Below, piece after piece: positions 25,647 through 34,880 of a stretch of DNA of 64,000 bases (position 1 is its first letter; each line of letters starts with the position of its first letter). The DNA is from Ensifer sesbaniae (GTDB lineage: Bacteria > Pseudomonadota > Alphaproteobacteria > Rhizobiales > Rhizobiaceae), in the NCBI RefSeq assembly GCF_013283665.1, contig NZ_JABEKU010000002.1, positions 308,863-372,862 of the forward strand, given 5' to 3'. The notes under the pieces were generated by a model. The model ran no database searches, was not told the DNA's origin, and was given only the letters and a program-made list of their open reading frames with translations. The position numbers and the translations under genes were made by a program.

Positions 25647-27013
25647 TGCGTCTCCACGAGACGGCAATGCTCGGGATGGTGGCGGCAATGGCCGCCATCC
25701 CGGCAACGGCTGAGGCGGAAACGATCCGCCTCTCGCCTGCCGCCGTATCGTCCCTCCAGCAAGCGATTGATGCTGCCAAGCCCGGCGATGAACTGGTGCT
25801 GGAGAGCGGAGAGTTTTACGGCCCGATCACGATCGCAACACCTGTGACGCTCAGCGGCGAGCCCGGCGCTGCAATCACAGGCAACGGCAAGGGTAGCGTC
25901 GTCACCATCACCGCCGAAGACGTGGTCTTCAGCGGCATTACCGTCTCGGGATCGGGCAGCTCTCTCGAAGACATGAACTCGGGCGTGTTCGTTGCGCAAA
26001 CCGCCAAGCGGGCAATCGTCGAGAAGAGCTGGATCGAGGGCAATCTCTACGGTATCTACCTGCACGGCGCCGAGAACTCCATTGCCCGTGACAACGTCAT
26101 CATCGGCACGGGCGAAGGCCGGTTGAGCGAAACCGGAAACGGCGTGACGCTGTGGAATGCGCCGGGCGCACGGGTGACCGGAAACGATATCAGCTTCGGG
26201 CGCGATGGCATCGCCACCAATGCCAGCAAGCGCAACGTCTTCAGCGGCAATCGCTTCAGCAACCTGCGTTTTGCTATCCACTACATGTATACCAACGACA
26301 GCGAGATCAGCGACAATATCTCCACCGGCAACTCGGTCGGCTATGCCATCATGTTCTCCAGCCGGCTGAAAATCACCGGCAACGTCTCCGACGGCGACCG
26401 CGACCACGGTTTGCTTCTGAACTATGCCAACAGTTCAACCATCACCGGCAATATCGTCAAAGGACGCCTGCAGCCGGTCTCGCGCTGGGACGAGCGCGGC
26501 GTCCGATCTCAGGAGCACGGCATGCCGGCAGCCGACGGCGATGCCGTCGAAGACCGGACGGGCATGCGCCCCGGTCCGGACAAGTGCGTCTTCATCTACA
26601 ACGCCAACAAGAATCGCCTGCGGGACAACCTGTTCGAGGGCTGCGCGATCGGTATCCATTTCACCGCCGGTTCTGAGAGCAACAAACTGAGCGGCAACGC
26701 CTTCGTCGGCAACCGCAACCAGGTGAAGTATGTCGGCGCCCGCTATCTCGACTGGTCCGAGGACGGACGTGGCAATTATTGGAGCGACAACCCGGCCTTC
26801 GATCTTGATGGCGACGGCATCTCCGACAACGCCTACCGGCCCAACGATCTGATCGATCGGGTGCTCTGGACGGCACCGCAGGCGCGCGTGCTGACCAGCA
26901 GCCCTGCCGTTCAGGTCGTGCGTTGGGCCCAGGCGCGGTTTCCCGCACTTCTGCCCGGCGGCGTCACCGACAACCATCCGTTGATGGCGATGCCACCACG
27001 AAAGGAACAATGA
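25643..27013 (+). CDS. nosD: NosD, periplasmic copper-maturation protein for NosZ
   Basis: 456 residues. The ATG at 25643 overlaps the nosZ stop (ATGA). A signal peptide ([17 protein letters not shown]) is followed by a right-handed beta-helix of CASH type: repeated turns such as [57 protein letters not shown] and [19 protein letters not shown]. NosD works with the NosFY transporter in building the CuZ copper-sulfur cluster in the periplasm. Overlapping starts and stops show tight coupling through nosZDFYLX. Confidence 0.96.
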   Translation: MMRLHETAMLGMVAAMAAIPATAEAETIRLSPAAVSSLQQAIDAAKPGDELVLESGEFYGPITIATPVTLSGEPGAAITGNGKGSVVTITAEDVVFSGITVSGSGSSLEDMNSGVFVAQTAKRAIVEKSWIEGNLYGIYLHGAENSIARDNVIIGTGEGRLSETGNGVTLWNAPGARVTGNDISFGRDGIATNASKRNVFSGNRFSNLRFAIHYMYTNDSEISDNISTGNSVGYAIMFSSRLKITGNVSDGDRDHGLLLNYANSSTITGNIVKGRLQPVSRWDERGVRSQEHGMPAADGDAVEDRTGMRPGPDKCVFIYNANKNRLRDNLFEGCAIGIHFTAGSESNKLSGNAFVGNRNQVKYVGARYLDWSEDGRGNYWSDNPAFDLDGDGISDNAYRPNDLIDRVLWTAPQARVLTSSPAVQVVRWAQARFPALLPGGVTDNHPLMAMPPRKEQ

Positions 27014-27933
27014 CCATGCCCTCTACCGTTAGCGTCAAAGGGGTTTCGAAAAGATACGGCGGCAAGGTAGATGCCCTGCGTGCGCTTTCCTTCACCCTCG
27101 ACGAAGGCGAGACCGTTGCGCTCGTCGGCCACAATGGCGCCGGCAAGACGACGCTGATCAAGCTGCTGCTCGGGCTAATCCGACCGACATCCGGTGAGGT
27201 GCGTGTCCTCGGCGAAGATCCGGCAAAGGGTGATTTCGCCGTCCGCCGGGCGCTTGGCTATCTTCCGGAAAGCGTATCCTTCCATATGGCGCTGACGGGG
27301 CGCGAAACGCTCTCCTTCTACGCGCGCCTGAAACGGGTGGATATCCGATGCGCAGACGAACTCTTCGAGCGTGTCGGGCTCGCGATCAGCGCCGCCGACC
27401 GCCCCATCCGCACCTATTCCAAGGGCATGCGGCAAAGGCTTGGTCTTGCGCAGGCGCTGTTGGGCGCACCAAAGGTACTGTTCCTCGACGAGCCGACGAG
27501 CGGTCTCGATCCGGCGCTGCGGCGCAATTTCTATAGCCTCATCGATGAGTTGCGCTCAGGAGGAACGACGATCCTCCTGTCCTCGCATGCTCTTGGGGAA
27601 CTTGAGGATCGCGCCGGGCGGGTAATCATCGTCAACCGCGGCTCGCAGATCGCGGATGGAACGATCGACGACCTCAGGCGGATCGCCAGCCTGCCGTCCC
27701 GGATCCGGGTCCGACCGATCTCCGGCGAAACGCCCGGCCTTCTCAAAGAGCCCGGCGTTCGATGGACGGAAGCAGGCGACGGCAGCCTAGAGGCCGAAGT
27801 GGCCCATTCTGAAAGACTTCCTTTGTTGCACCGCCTCAGCAATGCGGCCTCCGGGATCGACACGCTGACGATGATGGAGCCAACACTCGACGACCTCTAC
27901 GCGCATTTCCTGAATAGCCAGGAGGCGGCGTAA
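27010..27933 (+). CDS. nosF: NosF, ABC ATPase of the NosDFY maturation transporter
   Basis: 307 residues from the ATG at 27010 (overlapping the nosD stop); an ATG six bases later has an equally good AAAGGA spacing. All ABC motifs are present: Walker A GHNGAGKTTL, signature YSKGMRQRLGLAQ, Walker B KVLFLDEPTSGLDP and H-loop LLSSHAL. NosF drives the NosY membrane protein to supply a sulfur species needed for the CuZ site. Confidence 0.96.
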   Translation: MTMPSTVSVKGVSKRYGGKVDALRALSFTLDEGETVALVGHNGAGKTTLIKLLLGLIRPTSGEVRVLGEDPAKGDFAVRRALGYLPESVSFHMALTGRETLSFYARLKRVDIRCADELFERVGLAISAADRPIRTYSKGMRQRLGLAQALLGAPKVLFLDEPTSGLDPALRRNFYSLIDELRSGGTTILLSSHALGELEDRAGRVIIVNRGSQIADGTIDDLRRIASLPSRIRVRPISGETPGLLKEPGVRWTEAGDGSLEAEVAHSERLPLLHRLSNAASGIDTLTMMEPTLDDLYAHFLNSQEAA

Positions 27934-28760
27934 TGCGCAACATCCTCATTATCGCGACCAAGGAAGTTCGCGAGGGCATGCGCAATCGTTGGGTGCTTGC
28001 GACGACGTTGGTCCTCGCCGCCCTTGCGCTGACCCTGACCTTCCTTGGAAGTGCACCCACCGGCAATGTCGGCGCAAGCCGCCTCGACGTGGTGATCGTC
28101 AGTCTTTCGAGCCTCACGATCTTCCTGGTGCCACTGATCGCCCTTCTGATCTCGCACGATGCCATCGTCGGCGAAATCGAACGCGGCACCATGCTGCTGC
28201 TGCTCGGCTATCCCATTGGACGCGGCCAGATCGTACTCGGCAAATTCCTCGGCCATATCGCCATACTGTGCTTCGCAACCATTTGCGGCTATGGCGCCGC
28301 CGCCATTGCGCTGGCCTTGATGGGCGGGGCAACGGACGTACAAAGCTGGCTCGCTTTCGTTTCCATGACCGGATCGTCCGTCCTGCTGGGCGCTGTCTTC
28401 GTCGCAATCGGATATTTCGTGAGTGCGAGTGCTGGCGAGCGCAGCACTGCGGGCGGCATTGCCATCGGCCTCTGGCTTTTCTTCGTGCTGATCTACGACA
28501 TGGCACTGCTGGGTGGCCTCGTGGCAGCGCAAGGCCGTTCACTGCCGGATGGCCTGCTCGACCTCTTACTGCTTGCCAATCCGACCGATGCCTATCGGCT
28601 TCTCAATCTCGGCAGCGGCGGCGCCGCCGCGCTCTCCGGCATGGGCGGTGTCGCGAAGAACTCGATCCTCACCGGCGAGGTCCTGCTCGCAGCACTCTCC
28701 GTCTGGACAGCCGCGCCGCTCGCTCTTGCCACCCTGCTTTTCTCCAGGAGGGACATTTGA
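27933..28760 (+). CDS. nosY: NosY, membrane subunit of the NosDFY transporter
   Basis: 275 residues, with about six transmembrane segments (starting NRWVLATTLVLAALALTL, SLSSLTIFLVPLIALLI, and a last one SVWTAAPLALATLLFS). EIERGTMLLLLGYPIGRGQIV is the conserved cytoplasmic loop of NosY/ABC-2 permeases that meets the ATPase. It starts on the last base of the nosF stop codon. It pairs with NosF and NosD. Confidence 0.95.
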   Translation: MRNILIIATKEVREGMRNRWVLATTLVLAALALTLTFLGSAPTGNVGASRLDVVIVSLSSLTIFLVPLIALLISHDAIVGEIERGTMLLLLGYPIGRGQIVLGKFLGHIAILCFATICGYGAAAIALALMGGATDVQSWLAFVSMTGSSVLLGAVFVAIGYFVSASAGERSTAGGIAIGLWLFFVLIYDMALLGGLVAAQGRSLPDGLLDLLLLANPTDAYRLLNLGSGGAAALSGMGGVAKNSILTGEVLLAALSVWTAAPLALATLLFSRRDI

Positions 28761-29305
28761 AACCCGTCCGCTTCGCCCTCATCGTCGCAGCATCGCTGGT
28801 GCTCATTGCCTGCGAAAACAAGGAGCAGGCCGGTATGCCTGCGCCCTATACCCTCACCCAGGATGCCATGGGCCGCTATTGTGGCATGAACGTCCTGGAA
28901 CACGCCGGCCCCAAAGGCCAGATCATCCTTGAGAAGATACCGGAAGCGATATGGTTCTCGTCGGCGCGCGACACCGTCGCCTTCACCATGTTGCCGGACG
29001 AGCCCAAAGAAATCGCCGCCATCTATGTATCCGACATGGGCAAGGCGCCGAGCTGGGAAGAACCCGGCGCCGATAACTGGGTCGACGCGCGCAAGGCGGT
29101 TTTTGTCATCGACAGCCGGCTTCGCGGTGGCATGGGCGCAGAAGAAGCGGTTCCTTTCTCCTCAGAGGAAGCTGCAAAGGCCTTCGTTGCCAAGAATGGC
29201 GGGCGCATCGTCCGTTTCACCGATCTTCCCGAAAGCTACATCCTGGGCACGGGTGAAGAGAGCGACGACAATGCCGCAGCATCCGGAGAACACGACCATG
29301 GATAA
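28757..29305 (+). CDS. nosL: NosL, copper-binding outer-membrane lipoprotein
   Basis: 182 residues using the TTG at 28757; CAGGAGGG lies four bases before it and the codon overlaps the nosY stop. A lipoprotein signal ends in LVLIAC. The copper motif is YCGMNVLEHAGPKGQ, followed by DTVAFTMLPDEPKEI and the C-terminal ILGTGEE and His-rich tail (EHDHG). NosL delivers Cu(I) to NosZ. The annotated start is unusual but no ATG lies before the signal peptide in this frame. Confidence 0.94.
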   Translation: MKPVRFALIVAASLVLIACENKEQAGMPAPYTLTQDAMGRYCGMNVLEHAGPKGQIILEKIPEAIWFSSARDTVAFTMLPDEPKEIAAIYVSDMGKAPSWEEPGADNWVDARKAVFVIDSRLRGGMGAEEAVPFSSEEAAKAFVAKNGGRIVRFTDLPESYILGTGEESDDNAAASGEHDHG

Positions 29306-30296
29306 GCCCGTCGGCCGCCGGCGTTTCATCACGATCATGGCCGCTTTCGCCGGCTTGCCGCTGCTGCAGGGAAAAGCGTGGGCGGCGCTGCCGGCAGAGC
29401 CCGTCATCTGGCACGGTCGGGCTCTGGGTGCGCCCGCCACACTGGTTCTCAATCATGAAGACCGAGCGCAGGCCCAGGCGCTGATTACCCGGGTGGTGGC
29501 AGAGGTTCGGCGCCTGGAGGATATCTTCAGCCTTTACCGTGACGATTCGGCCCTTAGCCAACTGAATCGCCTTGGCGCCTTTGCAGCCCCGCCGAGGGAG
29601 CTTGTGGAACTCCTTGAAATATCCCAGCGTTTTCACGATCTCACCGCTGGCCGCTTCGAGCCCGCGATACAGCCACTCTGGGCGCTTTACGCCCGGCACT
29701 TCGCGAAGCCTGATGCCGATCCTGCCGGTCCATCGTATGGCGAGGTGCGCGAAGCGCTGGCCTTGGCCGATTTTGCGCAAGTGCGCATCGACCGCAATCG
29801 CATCGCTTTCTCCCGACGAGGCATGGCATTGACACTCAACGGTATCGCCCAAGGCTACGTCACCGATCGCGTCGTCGGTCTGTTGCGTGAGGCCGGCGTT
29901 ACCAGCAGCCTCATCGACATGGGCGAGAACCGCGCCATCGGTTCAAGGGCCGACGGGCAACCTTGGCGCATCGGCCTTGCCGAATTTGAGGATGCGCATG
30001 ATGTCGACGCGACCCTGGACATCACCGACCGCGCGGTCGCGACGTCCGCCGGGCGAGGCTTCCAATTCGACGCAGAGGGCCGTTTCAGCCACATTCTGGA
30101 CCCGCGAAGCGGCGCCACCGCTCAGCGCTATGCGCGGGTTTCGGTCGTTGCGCCGGAGGCTTCGACCGCTGATGCCCTTTCGACGGCGTTTTCGCTGATG
30201 GCGCCTGATGAGATCGATGCAGTGGCAAAGCAGCAGGCCTCGGTCGATGTACATCTCAAAGCCGCTGATGCCGCCTCACCGACGGTCGGGAACTGA
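29298..30296 (+). CDS. nosX: NosX, ApbE-type FAD:protein FMN transferase
   Basis: 332 residues. A Tat signal is at the start (RRRFITIMAAFAGLPLL). The ApbE domain has ALTLNGIAQGYVTDRVV, SSLIDMGENRAIGSRADGQP and FSHILDPRSG, which bind FAD and magnesium. It attaches FMN covalently to the threonine of the SGAT motif of NosR in the periplasm, explaining its place as the last gene of the nos operon. It overlaps nosL by eight bases. Confidence 0.95.
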   Translation: MDKPVGRRRFITIMAAFAGLPLLQGKAWAALPAEPVIWHGRALGAPATLVLNHEDRAQAQALITRVVAEVRRLEDIFSLYRDDSALSQLNRLGAFAAPPRELVELLEISQRFHDLTAGRFEPAIQPLWALYARHFAKPDADPAGPSYGEVREALALADFAQVRIDRNRIAFSRRGMALTLNGIAQGYVTDRVVGLLREAGVTSSLIDMGENRAIGSRADGQPWRIGLAEFEDAHDVDATLDITDRAVATSAGRGFQFDAEGRFSHILDPRSGATAQRYARVSVVAPEASTADALSTAFSLMAPDEIDAVAKQQASVDVHLKAADAASPTVGN

Positions 30297-30544
30297 CTGG
30301 AGCGAAGTCTCGTGCCGGAGCCCCATCTGATAGAGGAAATCCGGCGCTTATCCGCCAACGACCGGCAGCTTGAATGGCCGGTCGTCGACCTGCGGCCTTG
30401 AACTCTCCGCCTCCGTTCCTTGCCATTGATCGCTGAGACATGCCATTTAGGGCCTGTGCAGATCGGCCGCGAAGGACTGGTTTGCAGCATAAGCAGCACT
30501 GCAGACCTCTCCGTCCGGCAGGCTCATAGATTCTGGGGGAACTC

Positions 30545-30919
30545 ATGTTTGACCACGTGAAATTCGGCGTCAGGGACTTTGCAGTGAGCAAGGCCTTCTA
30601 CCTTAGGGCACTCGAGCCGCTCGGTGTGACTATCATTGCGGAAGGCGAACCCTCCTATGGCGTCGAGCTCAGTTCAAGGGGCAAGGCTTCGTTGTGCCTG
30701 CACCAGACCGAGGAGAAGCCGGCCCACCTTCACATCGCTTTCGCGGCCGACAGCCGACAGCAAGTCGACGCCTTTTATCGGGCGGCTCTGGAAGCGGGTG
30801 GCAAGGACAACGGTGCGCCTGGTCTGCGGCCGCGCTACCACGCGAACTACTATGCGGCTTTCGTGCTTTGTCCGGACGGGCACAACATCGAAGCGGTTTG
30901 CCACGAACCCGAGGCCTGA
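30545..30919 (+). CDS. VOC (glyoxalase-like) family protein
   Basis: 124 residues with the beta-alpha-beta-beta-beta vicinal oxygen chelate fold: FDHVKFGVRDFAVSKAFYLR at the start (metal histidine His4), LHIAFAADSRQQVDAFYRAA in the middle and ANYYAAFVLCPDGHNIEAVC at the end. GGGGGAACTC precedes the ATG. These proteins include glyoxalases, dioxygenases and resistance proteins; nothing nearby shows the substrate. It is preceded by 248 bases without a recognised gene. Confidence 0.85.
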   Translation: MFDHVKFGVRDFAVSKAFYLRALEPLGVTIIAEGEPSYGVELSSRGKASLCLHQTEEKPAHLHIAFAADSRQQVDAFYRAALEAGGKDNGAPGLRPRYHANYYAAFVLCPDGHNIEAVCHEPEA

Positions 30920-31140
30920 CGGAGGCGGTCGAAGGTCTCTGCAGGCGCCAGGCCCTCCGTCGACGCGAAGGGCCGTCTCATCTACTGAACCGCAGTGCTT
31001 CCATAGACGAGGTTGGAAGCCACAGCGAGAACTGCGGAAATAGGCTGAGCATGGCCAGAAGTCTGCATTCTTTATTCTTGACTACTTCTTAAGTTGTGGG
31101 AGTTTATATTTTCTCGGTCCTATTACGTCCAGGGGGTGGC

Positions 31141-32169
31141 ATGGTAGGGGTGCGCGAAGAACTCGATAATCTGGTGAGATTACGGCACGATATCGCAGAT
31201 GGCCCGAGTATAGCGCTTTCTGTGGTGGTGCCCTGCTACAACGAAGATGCCGGTATCGATGAGCTTTATCGCCGTGTATCGGCGGCGTGCGAGCCGTACG
31301 GCGAAACCTACGAGATCGTACTGGTCAACGATGGTTCCTCCGATGCCACGCGAGAGAAGATTTTTGCACTGGCCGAGCGCGACCATCATATCGTAGGAAT
31401 CGATCTCGCCCGAAACTACGGCCACCAGATCGCGCTGAGCGCCGGGCTCGAGTTTTGCCGCGGCCAAAGGATCTTCATACTCGACGCCGATCTCCAGGAC
31501 CCGCCGGAACTATTGGGCCCGATGATGGCGAAAATGAATGAAGGCTACGATGTGGTCTATGGGTTGCGCGAGGAACGGGAAGGAGAAAGCTGGTTTAAGC
31601 TGGCGAGCGCATCGTTGTTCTACCGCATCCTCGGCAAGCTTTCCAACGTCGGCATTCCGGCAAATACCGGGGATTTTCGCCTGATTAGTCGGCGTACCCT
31701 CGATCATCTCAATGCCATGCCGGAGCGCTACCGGTTCATTCGCGGCATGGTTAGTTGGATCGGGCTTCGGCAGTGTGCGTTTCCTTATCGGCGCCATAGC
31801 CGATTTGCCGGGGAGACCCATTACCCGTTGCGGAAGATGATACTCTTCGCAATCGATGCAGTGACCAGCTTTTCTGTCGCCCCGTTGAGGCTCGCGTCTC
31901 ACTTAGGGCTCGCCTTCGGATTGCTTGGCATGGCCACCCTGGCCTACACGATATTCGCATGGGCGCTCGGCGATGTGCTGCCCGGGTGGACCAGTCTTGC
32001 TTCGATCACGCTCATTTTAGGCAGTATACAATTGCTCATGCTGGGCATCTTCGGTGAATACCTCGGCCGGATGTACATGGAAGCCAAGCGGCGGCCACTG
32101 TTCATTGTCAACGAAGTCGTGTCCCGGGCGGCGATCGAAGGAACGCAGAAAGAGCCTGCGCATGGATGA
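31141..32169 (+). CDS. GtrB/DPM1-like family 2 glycosyltransferase
   Basis: 342 residues from the ATG at 31141, chosen for the GGGGGTGG before it. The GT-A domain has ALSVVVPCYNEDAGIDELY, IVLVNDGSSDAT, IFILDADLQDPPE (DXD-like) and ANTGDFRLISRRTLD. Two C-terminal transmembrane helices (LGLAFGLLGMATLAYTIF, SITLILGSIQLLMLGIFGEY) are typical of GtrB/ArnC, which load a sugar onto undecaprenyl phosphate on the cytoplasmic side. It is followed with overlap by a methyltransferase and a GtrA fusion, so this looks like a glycan-decoration operon. Confidence 0.92.
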   Translation: MVGVREELDNLVRLRHDIADGPSIALSVVVPCYNEDAGIDELYRRVSAACEPYGETYEIVLVNDGSSDATREKIFALAERDHHIVGIDLARNYGHQIALSAGLEFCRGQRIFILDADLQDPPELLGPMMAKMNEGYDVVYGLREEREGESWFKLASASLFYRILGKLSNVGIPANTGDFRLISRRTLDHLNAMPERYRFIRGMVSWIGLRQCAFPYRRHSRFAGETHYPLRKMILFAIDAVTSFSVAPLRLASHLGLAFGLLGMATLAYTIFAWALGDVLPGWTSLASITLILGSIQLLMLGIFGEYLGRMYMEAKRRPLFIVNEVVSRAAIEGTQKEPAHG

Positions 32170-32863
32170 GGCGGAGTTCGATCGATTCGCCGACGAATAC
32201 TACCAGCAGCATGCGGCCAGCATACGCTTGAGTGGCGAGGCACCTGAGTTCTTTCACCGATACAAGGTTGAGGACGTAGCTGCAGCACTAAAGGCGGCAG
32301 GGACGACGCCTCGGCGCATTTTGGACTTCGGAGCAGGGGTCGGAAATTCGCTGGGGCCGATGAAGGAGACGTTTCCGGCAGCGGAGATCGTTCTTCTGGA
32401 TCCCTCAGCGAAGTCGCTCGACGTAGCGCGCACGCGCCACCCTGGGAAGGCGCGTTTTCAGCATTTCGACGGCAGCGAGATTCCATTCGAGGATGGCGCA
32501 TTCGATCTCGTATTCGCCGCTTGTGTCTTCCACCATATCCCAGGCTTGCTCCATGTACCCTTGCTCAAGGAGATCCGCCGCGTAATGGGCCAAGGAGCCA
32601 GTCTCTTTGTGTTCGAACACAATCCGCTCAATCCGTTGACGAGAAAGGCTGTTCGCGACTGCCCATTCGATGAAAACGCTGTTCTGCTATCGGCTGGCGA
32701 CCTGAAGGCGCGCCTGCGCGATGCCGGGCTGCCAGACTGCTCGGTTGCTTACCGCATCTTCTTTCCGAGGTTCCTGGGCGCCTTGAGAGCACTGGAGCCT
32801 ATGCTTCGGGGGATTCCTCTTGGTGCACAGTACTACGTCCACGCAATCAAGCGCGACAGTTGA
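32162..32863 (+). CDS. SAM-dependent methyltransferase
   Basis: 233 residues, starting inside the last codons of the glycosyltransferase gene (8-base overlap). Class I motif I is ILDFGAGVGNSLGPM, the acidic end of strand 2 is VLLDPSAKSLDVA, and the later motifs are FDLVFAACVFHHI and LFVFEHNPLNP. It may methylate the sugar or the lipid-linked intermediate made by its neighbours; that is inference from position. No signal or membrane segment is seen, so it is cytoplasmic. Confidence 0.88.
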   Translation: MDEAEFDRFADEYYQQHAASIRLSGEAPEFFHRYKVEDVAAALKAAGTTPRRILDFGAGVGNSLGPMKETFPAAEIVLLDPSAKSLDVARTRHPGKARFQHFDGSEIPFEDGAFDLVFAACVFHHIPGLLHVPLLKEIRRVMGQGASLFVFEHNPLNPLTRKAVRDCPFDENAVLLSAGDLKARLRDAGLPDCSVAYRIFFPRFLGALRALEPMLRGIPLGAQYYVHAIKRDS

Positions 32864-34739
32864 TCGCTTGCAGGCATTTCGCTTCGTCGTCGTCGGGCTG
32901 GCCAACACAGGTCTGGGCTACGCAATTATTTTAGCCGGCCTCTTTGCCGGACTCGGCGACATCCTGGCGAACACTCTTGGCTATGCCGGAGGGCTTGTGA
33001 TCAGCTTCGCCCTGAACAGCCGCTGGACCTTTCGGACGTCTCCGTCGTACGCCAACTTTGCGCGCTACCTTGCTGTGTTCTTGGTCTGCTTCAGCGCGAA
33101 CCTCGCGATCGTACTCGCCGCCCGGGAGATGGGTTTCGTCGACGACCCGCTGGTGCACCTTGTCGGTATTTCGGCCTATACCATTCTGTTCTACGTGGGA
33201 GCGGCCCGTTTTGTTTTCGGGCATGGCCGGCCCTTCGGCCTGTCGTGGGGGGAGAATTGGCCCGAACTATCCGTGCTCGTCGCGGTCATCGCTACGTACG
33301 TGTTGCTGCGGAATATTCCGGTGTCGCACGACGTGGTTTGGCAAATGTGGATAGCCCGTCAGATGCTCGGCGGCGCCAGTCTCTACAAGGACATTCTGGA
33401 GCTGAACCCCCCTCTTTGGTTCTGGATGGCGTTACCCGTCGAGTGGGTCGCCTTGAAGCTCACCATAAGCGCGAAGACGGCAATTGTAAGCGCCGCCTTC
33501 GGATACCTGACTCTATCCATCGCACTTCTCGCCAGCTTATTGAGAGACCTGGCGCCCGCCCGCCGTGCAATCCTATTAGTTGCCGCATTTCTCGCCGTAA
33601 TACTGATCGGACTGCCGGATTTCGCACAGCGCGAGCATCTAGCACTGATTGCAGCAATCCCATACACAGCCCTGATTGCCCGCCGAACGGATGGTCGTGA
33701 GCCCCATTGGGCTCTGGCTCTTCTGATAGGATGCTTCGCCGCGACAGGGCTGGCTCTGAAGCACTACTTTGCACTCGTTCCGGTTCTTCTTGAGCTGTGG
33801 TTGTTAGCAAAAAGGGGAAGAAAATGGCGGCCGCTGAGACCGGAGGTTGTCGCTATGGGCACCGCGGCGGTCCTCTACGGAATAGCTTTGGTAACGTTAA
33901 CGCCAGACTACCTAAGTACCATCGTTCCGATCTTGGCGAGCGCATACTTCGGCTACGAATCTTCCTGGCCTGCAGTGTTGTTGAACCCACTGGTTTTATG
34001 GTGGGCACTTGCATTGGGTTTGGTTTCGGTCCGTTGGCGGCACCGGAGCTCGTTCACTGTGGCCGCGCTGCTAACCGCCGTAGGGTTTGCACTGTCCTAT
34101 TTCGCACAGCAGAAGGGCTGGCGGTATCACGCCATTCCAACAACCGGCATGCTCGTCATAGCCCTCGGATCGGTGTTGGAGTTTCGTCGTTACCAGGTAA
34201 GGCTTCTCCAGAAGGTTGTTCTCGTTGTTGCTGCGTCTATATCATTGGCGCTATACGCCGCTTTCGGTCCATATAGGAACCCCAATGAAGGTGTGGTCGC
34301 CCAGCTGCTGCAACATGTACGTCGTGGAAGCGCGGTGATGATGGTCACCGCCAACCCGAGCAGAATCTGGCCCATGGTCGATAATTGGGGTTATGTGTGG
34401 CCTTCGCGCCATTTCGCACTCTGGATGCTGACGGCATTCAGCCAGGACCTCCAAAAGAGGGGCGAGCTATCACCTGACCTGGCAGAGATGGCCAACTTGG
34501 TGCGCAGACAGACAGTCATCGACCTAACCTGCAATCCTCCCGACGTACTCATCGTGGATAACCTGGAGCGTTCCAAAGCAGCCGGTCTCGATCCAATCAG
34601 TTTCCTCTCCGTAGATCCGACGTTTGCTAGTGTCTTCACCAACTACACAAAGGCCGAGACGATCGGGAGGTTCACCTCCTACGTCAAGATGGCGGGATGG
34701 CAACCATCCCGACCAACGGATTGCAGAACGATCTTCTAG
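32823..34739 (+). CDS. GtrA domain fused to a GT-C-like integral membrane protein
   Basis: 638 residues from the GTG at 32823 (GGGGGA eight bases upstream; a TTG three bases earlier is possible), overlapping the methyltransferase gene by 41 bases. Residues ~15-130 are a four-helix GtrA flippase domain (FRFVVVGLANTGLGYAIIL, FALNSRWTF, SAYTILFYVGAARFVF). The rest has about ten further membrane segments with the first luminal loop of a GT-C enzyme (VWQMWIARQMLGGASLYKDI, ELNPPLWFW). It probably flips the lipid-linked sugar and transfers it to the glycan. The third codon positions look less GC-rich than in the nos genes. Confidence 0.8.
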   Translation: MHSTTSTQSSATVDRLQAFRFVVVGLANTGLGYAIILAGLFAGLGDILANTLGYAGGLVISFALNSRWTFRTSPSYANFARYLAVFLVCFSANLAIVLAAREMGFVDDPLVHLVGISAYTILFYVGAARFVFGHGRPFGLSWGENWPELSVLVAVIATYVLLRNIPVSHDVVWQMWIARQMLGGASLYKDILELNPPLWFWMALPVEWVALKLTISAKTAIVSAAFGYLTLSIALLASLLRDLAPARRAILLVAAFLAVILIGLPDFAQREHLALIAAIPYTALIARRTDGREPHWALALLIGCFAATGLALKHYFALVPVLLELWLLAKRGRKWRPLRPEVVAMGTAAVLYGIALVTLTPDYLSTIVPILASAYFGYESSWPAVLLNPLVLWWALALGLVSVRWRHRSSFTVAALLTAVGFALSYFAQQKGWRYHAIPTTGMLVIALGSVLEFRRYQVRLLQKVVLVVAASISLALYAAFGPYRNPNEGVVAQLLQHVRRGSAVMMVTANPSRIWPMVDNWGYVWPSRHFALWMLTAFSQDLQKRGELSPDLAEMANLVRRQTVIDLTCNPPDVLIVDNLERSKAAGLDPISFLSVDPTFASVFTNYTKAETIGRFTSYVKMAGWQPSRPTDCRTIF

Positions 34740-34880
34740 GAAATGATCGGCGCTCGCTCTGCTCCTGGCGCCGAGCGGCGCTCGTGCCACTCATGACCCT
34801 TCGTTCACAGAAGCCGGGGCGATTTGTCACCACTCCGGCTTCGACAATTTGAATGATGTATTCTTATATAAACCTTCCCA

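Noticed and set aside
30297-30544. Thirty-codon GTG-started frame after nosX
   Set aside because: Lacks a ribosome site and domain; too short to support.
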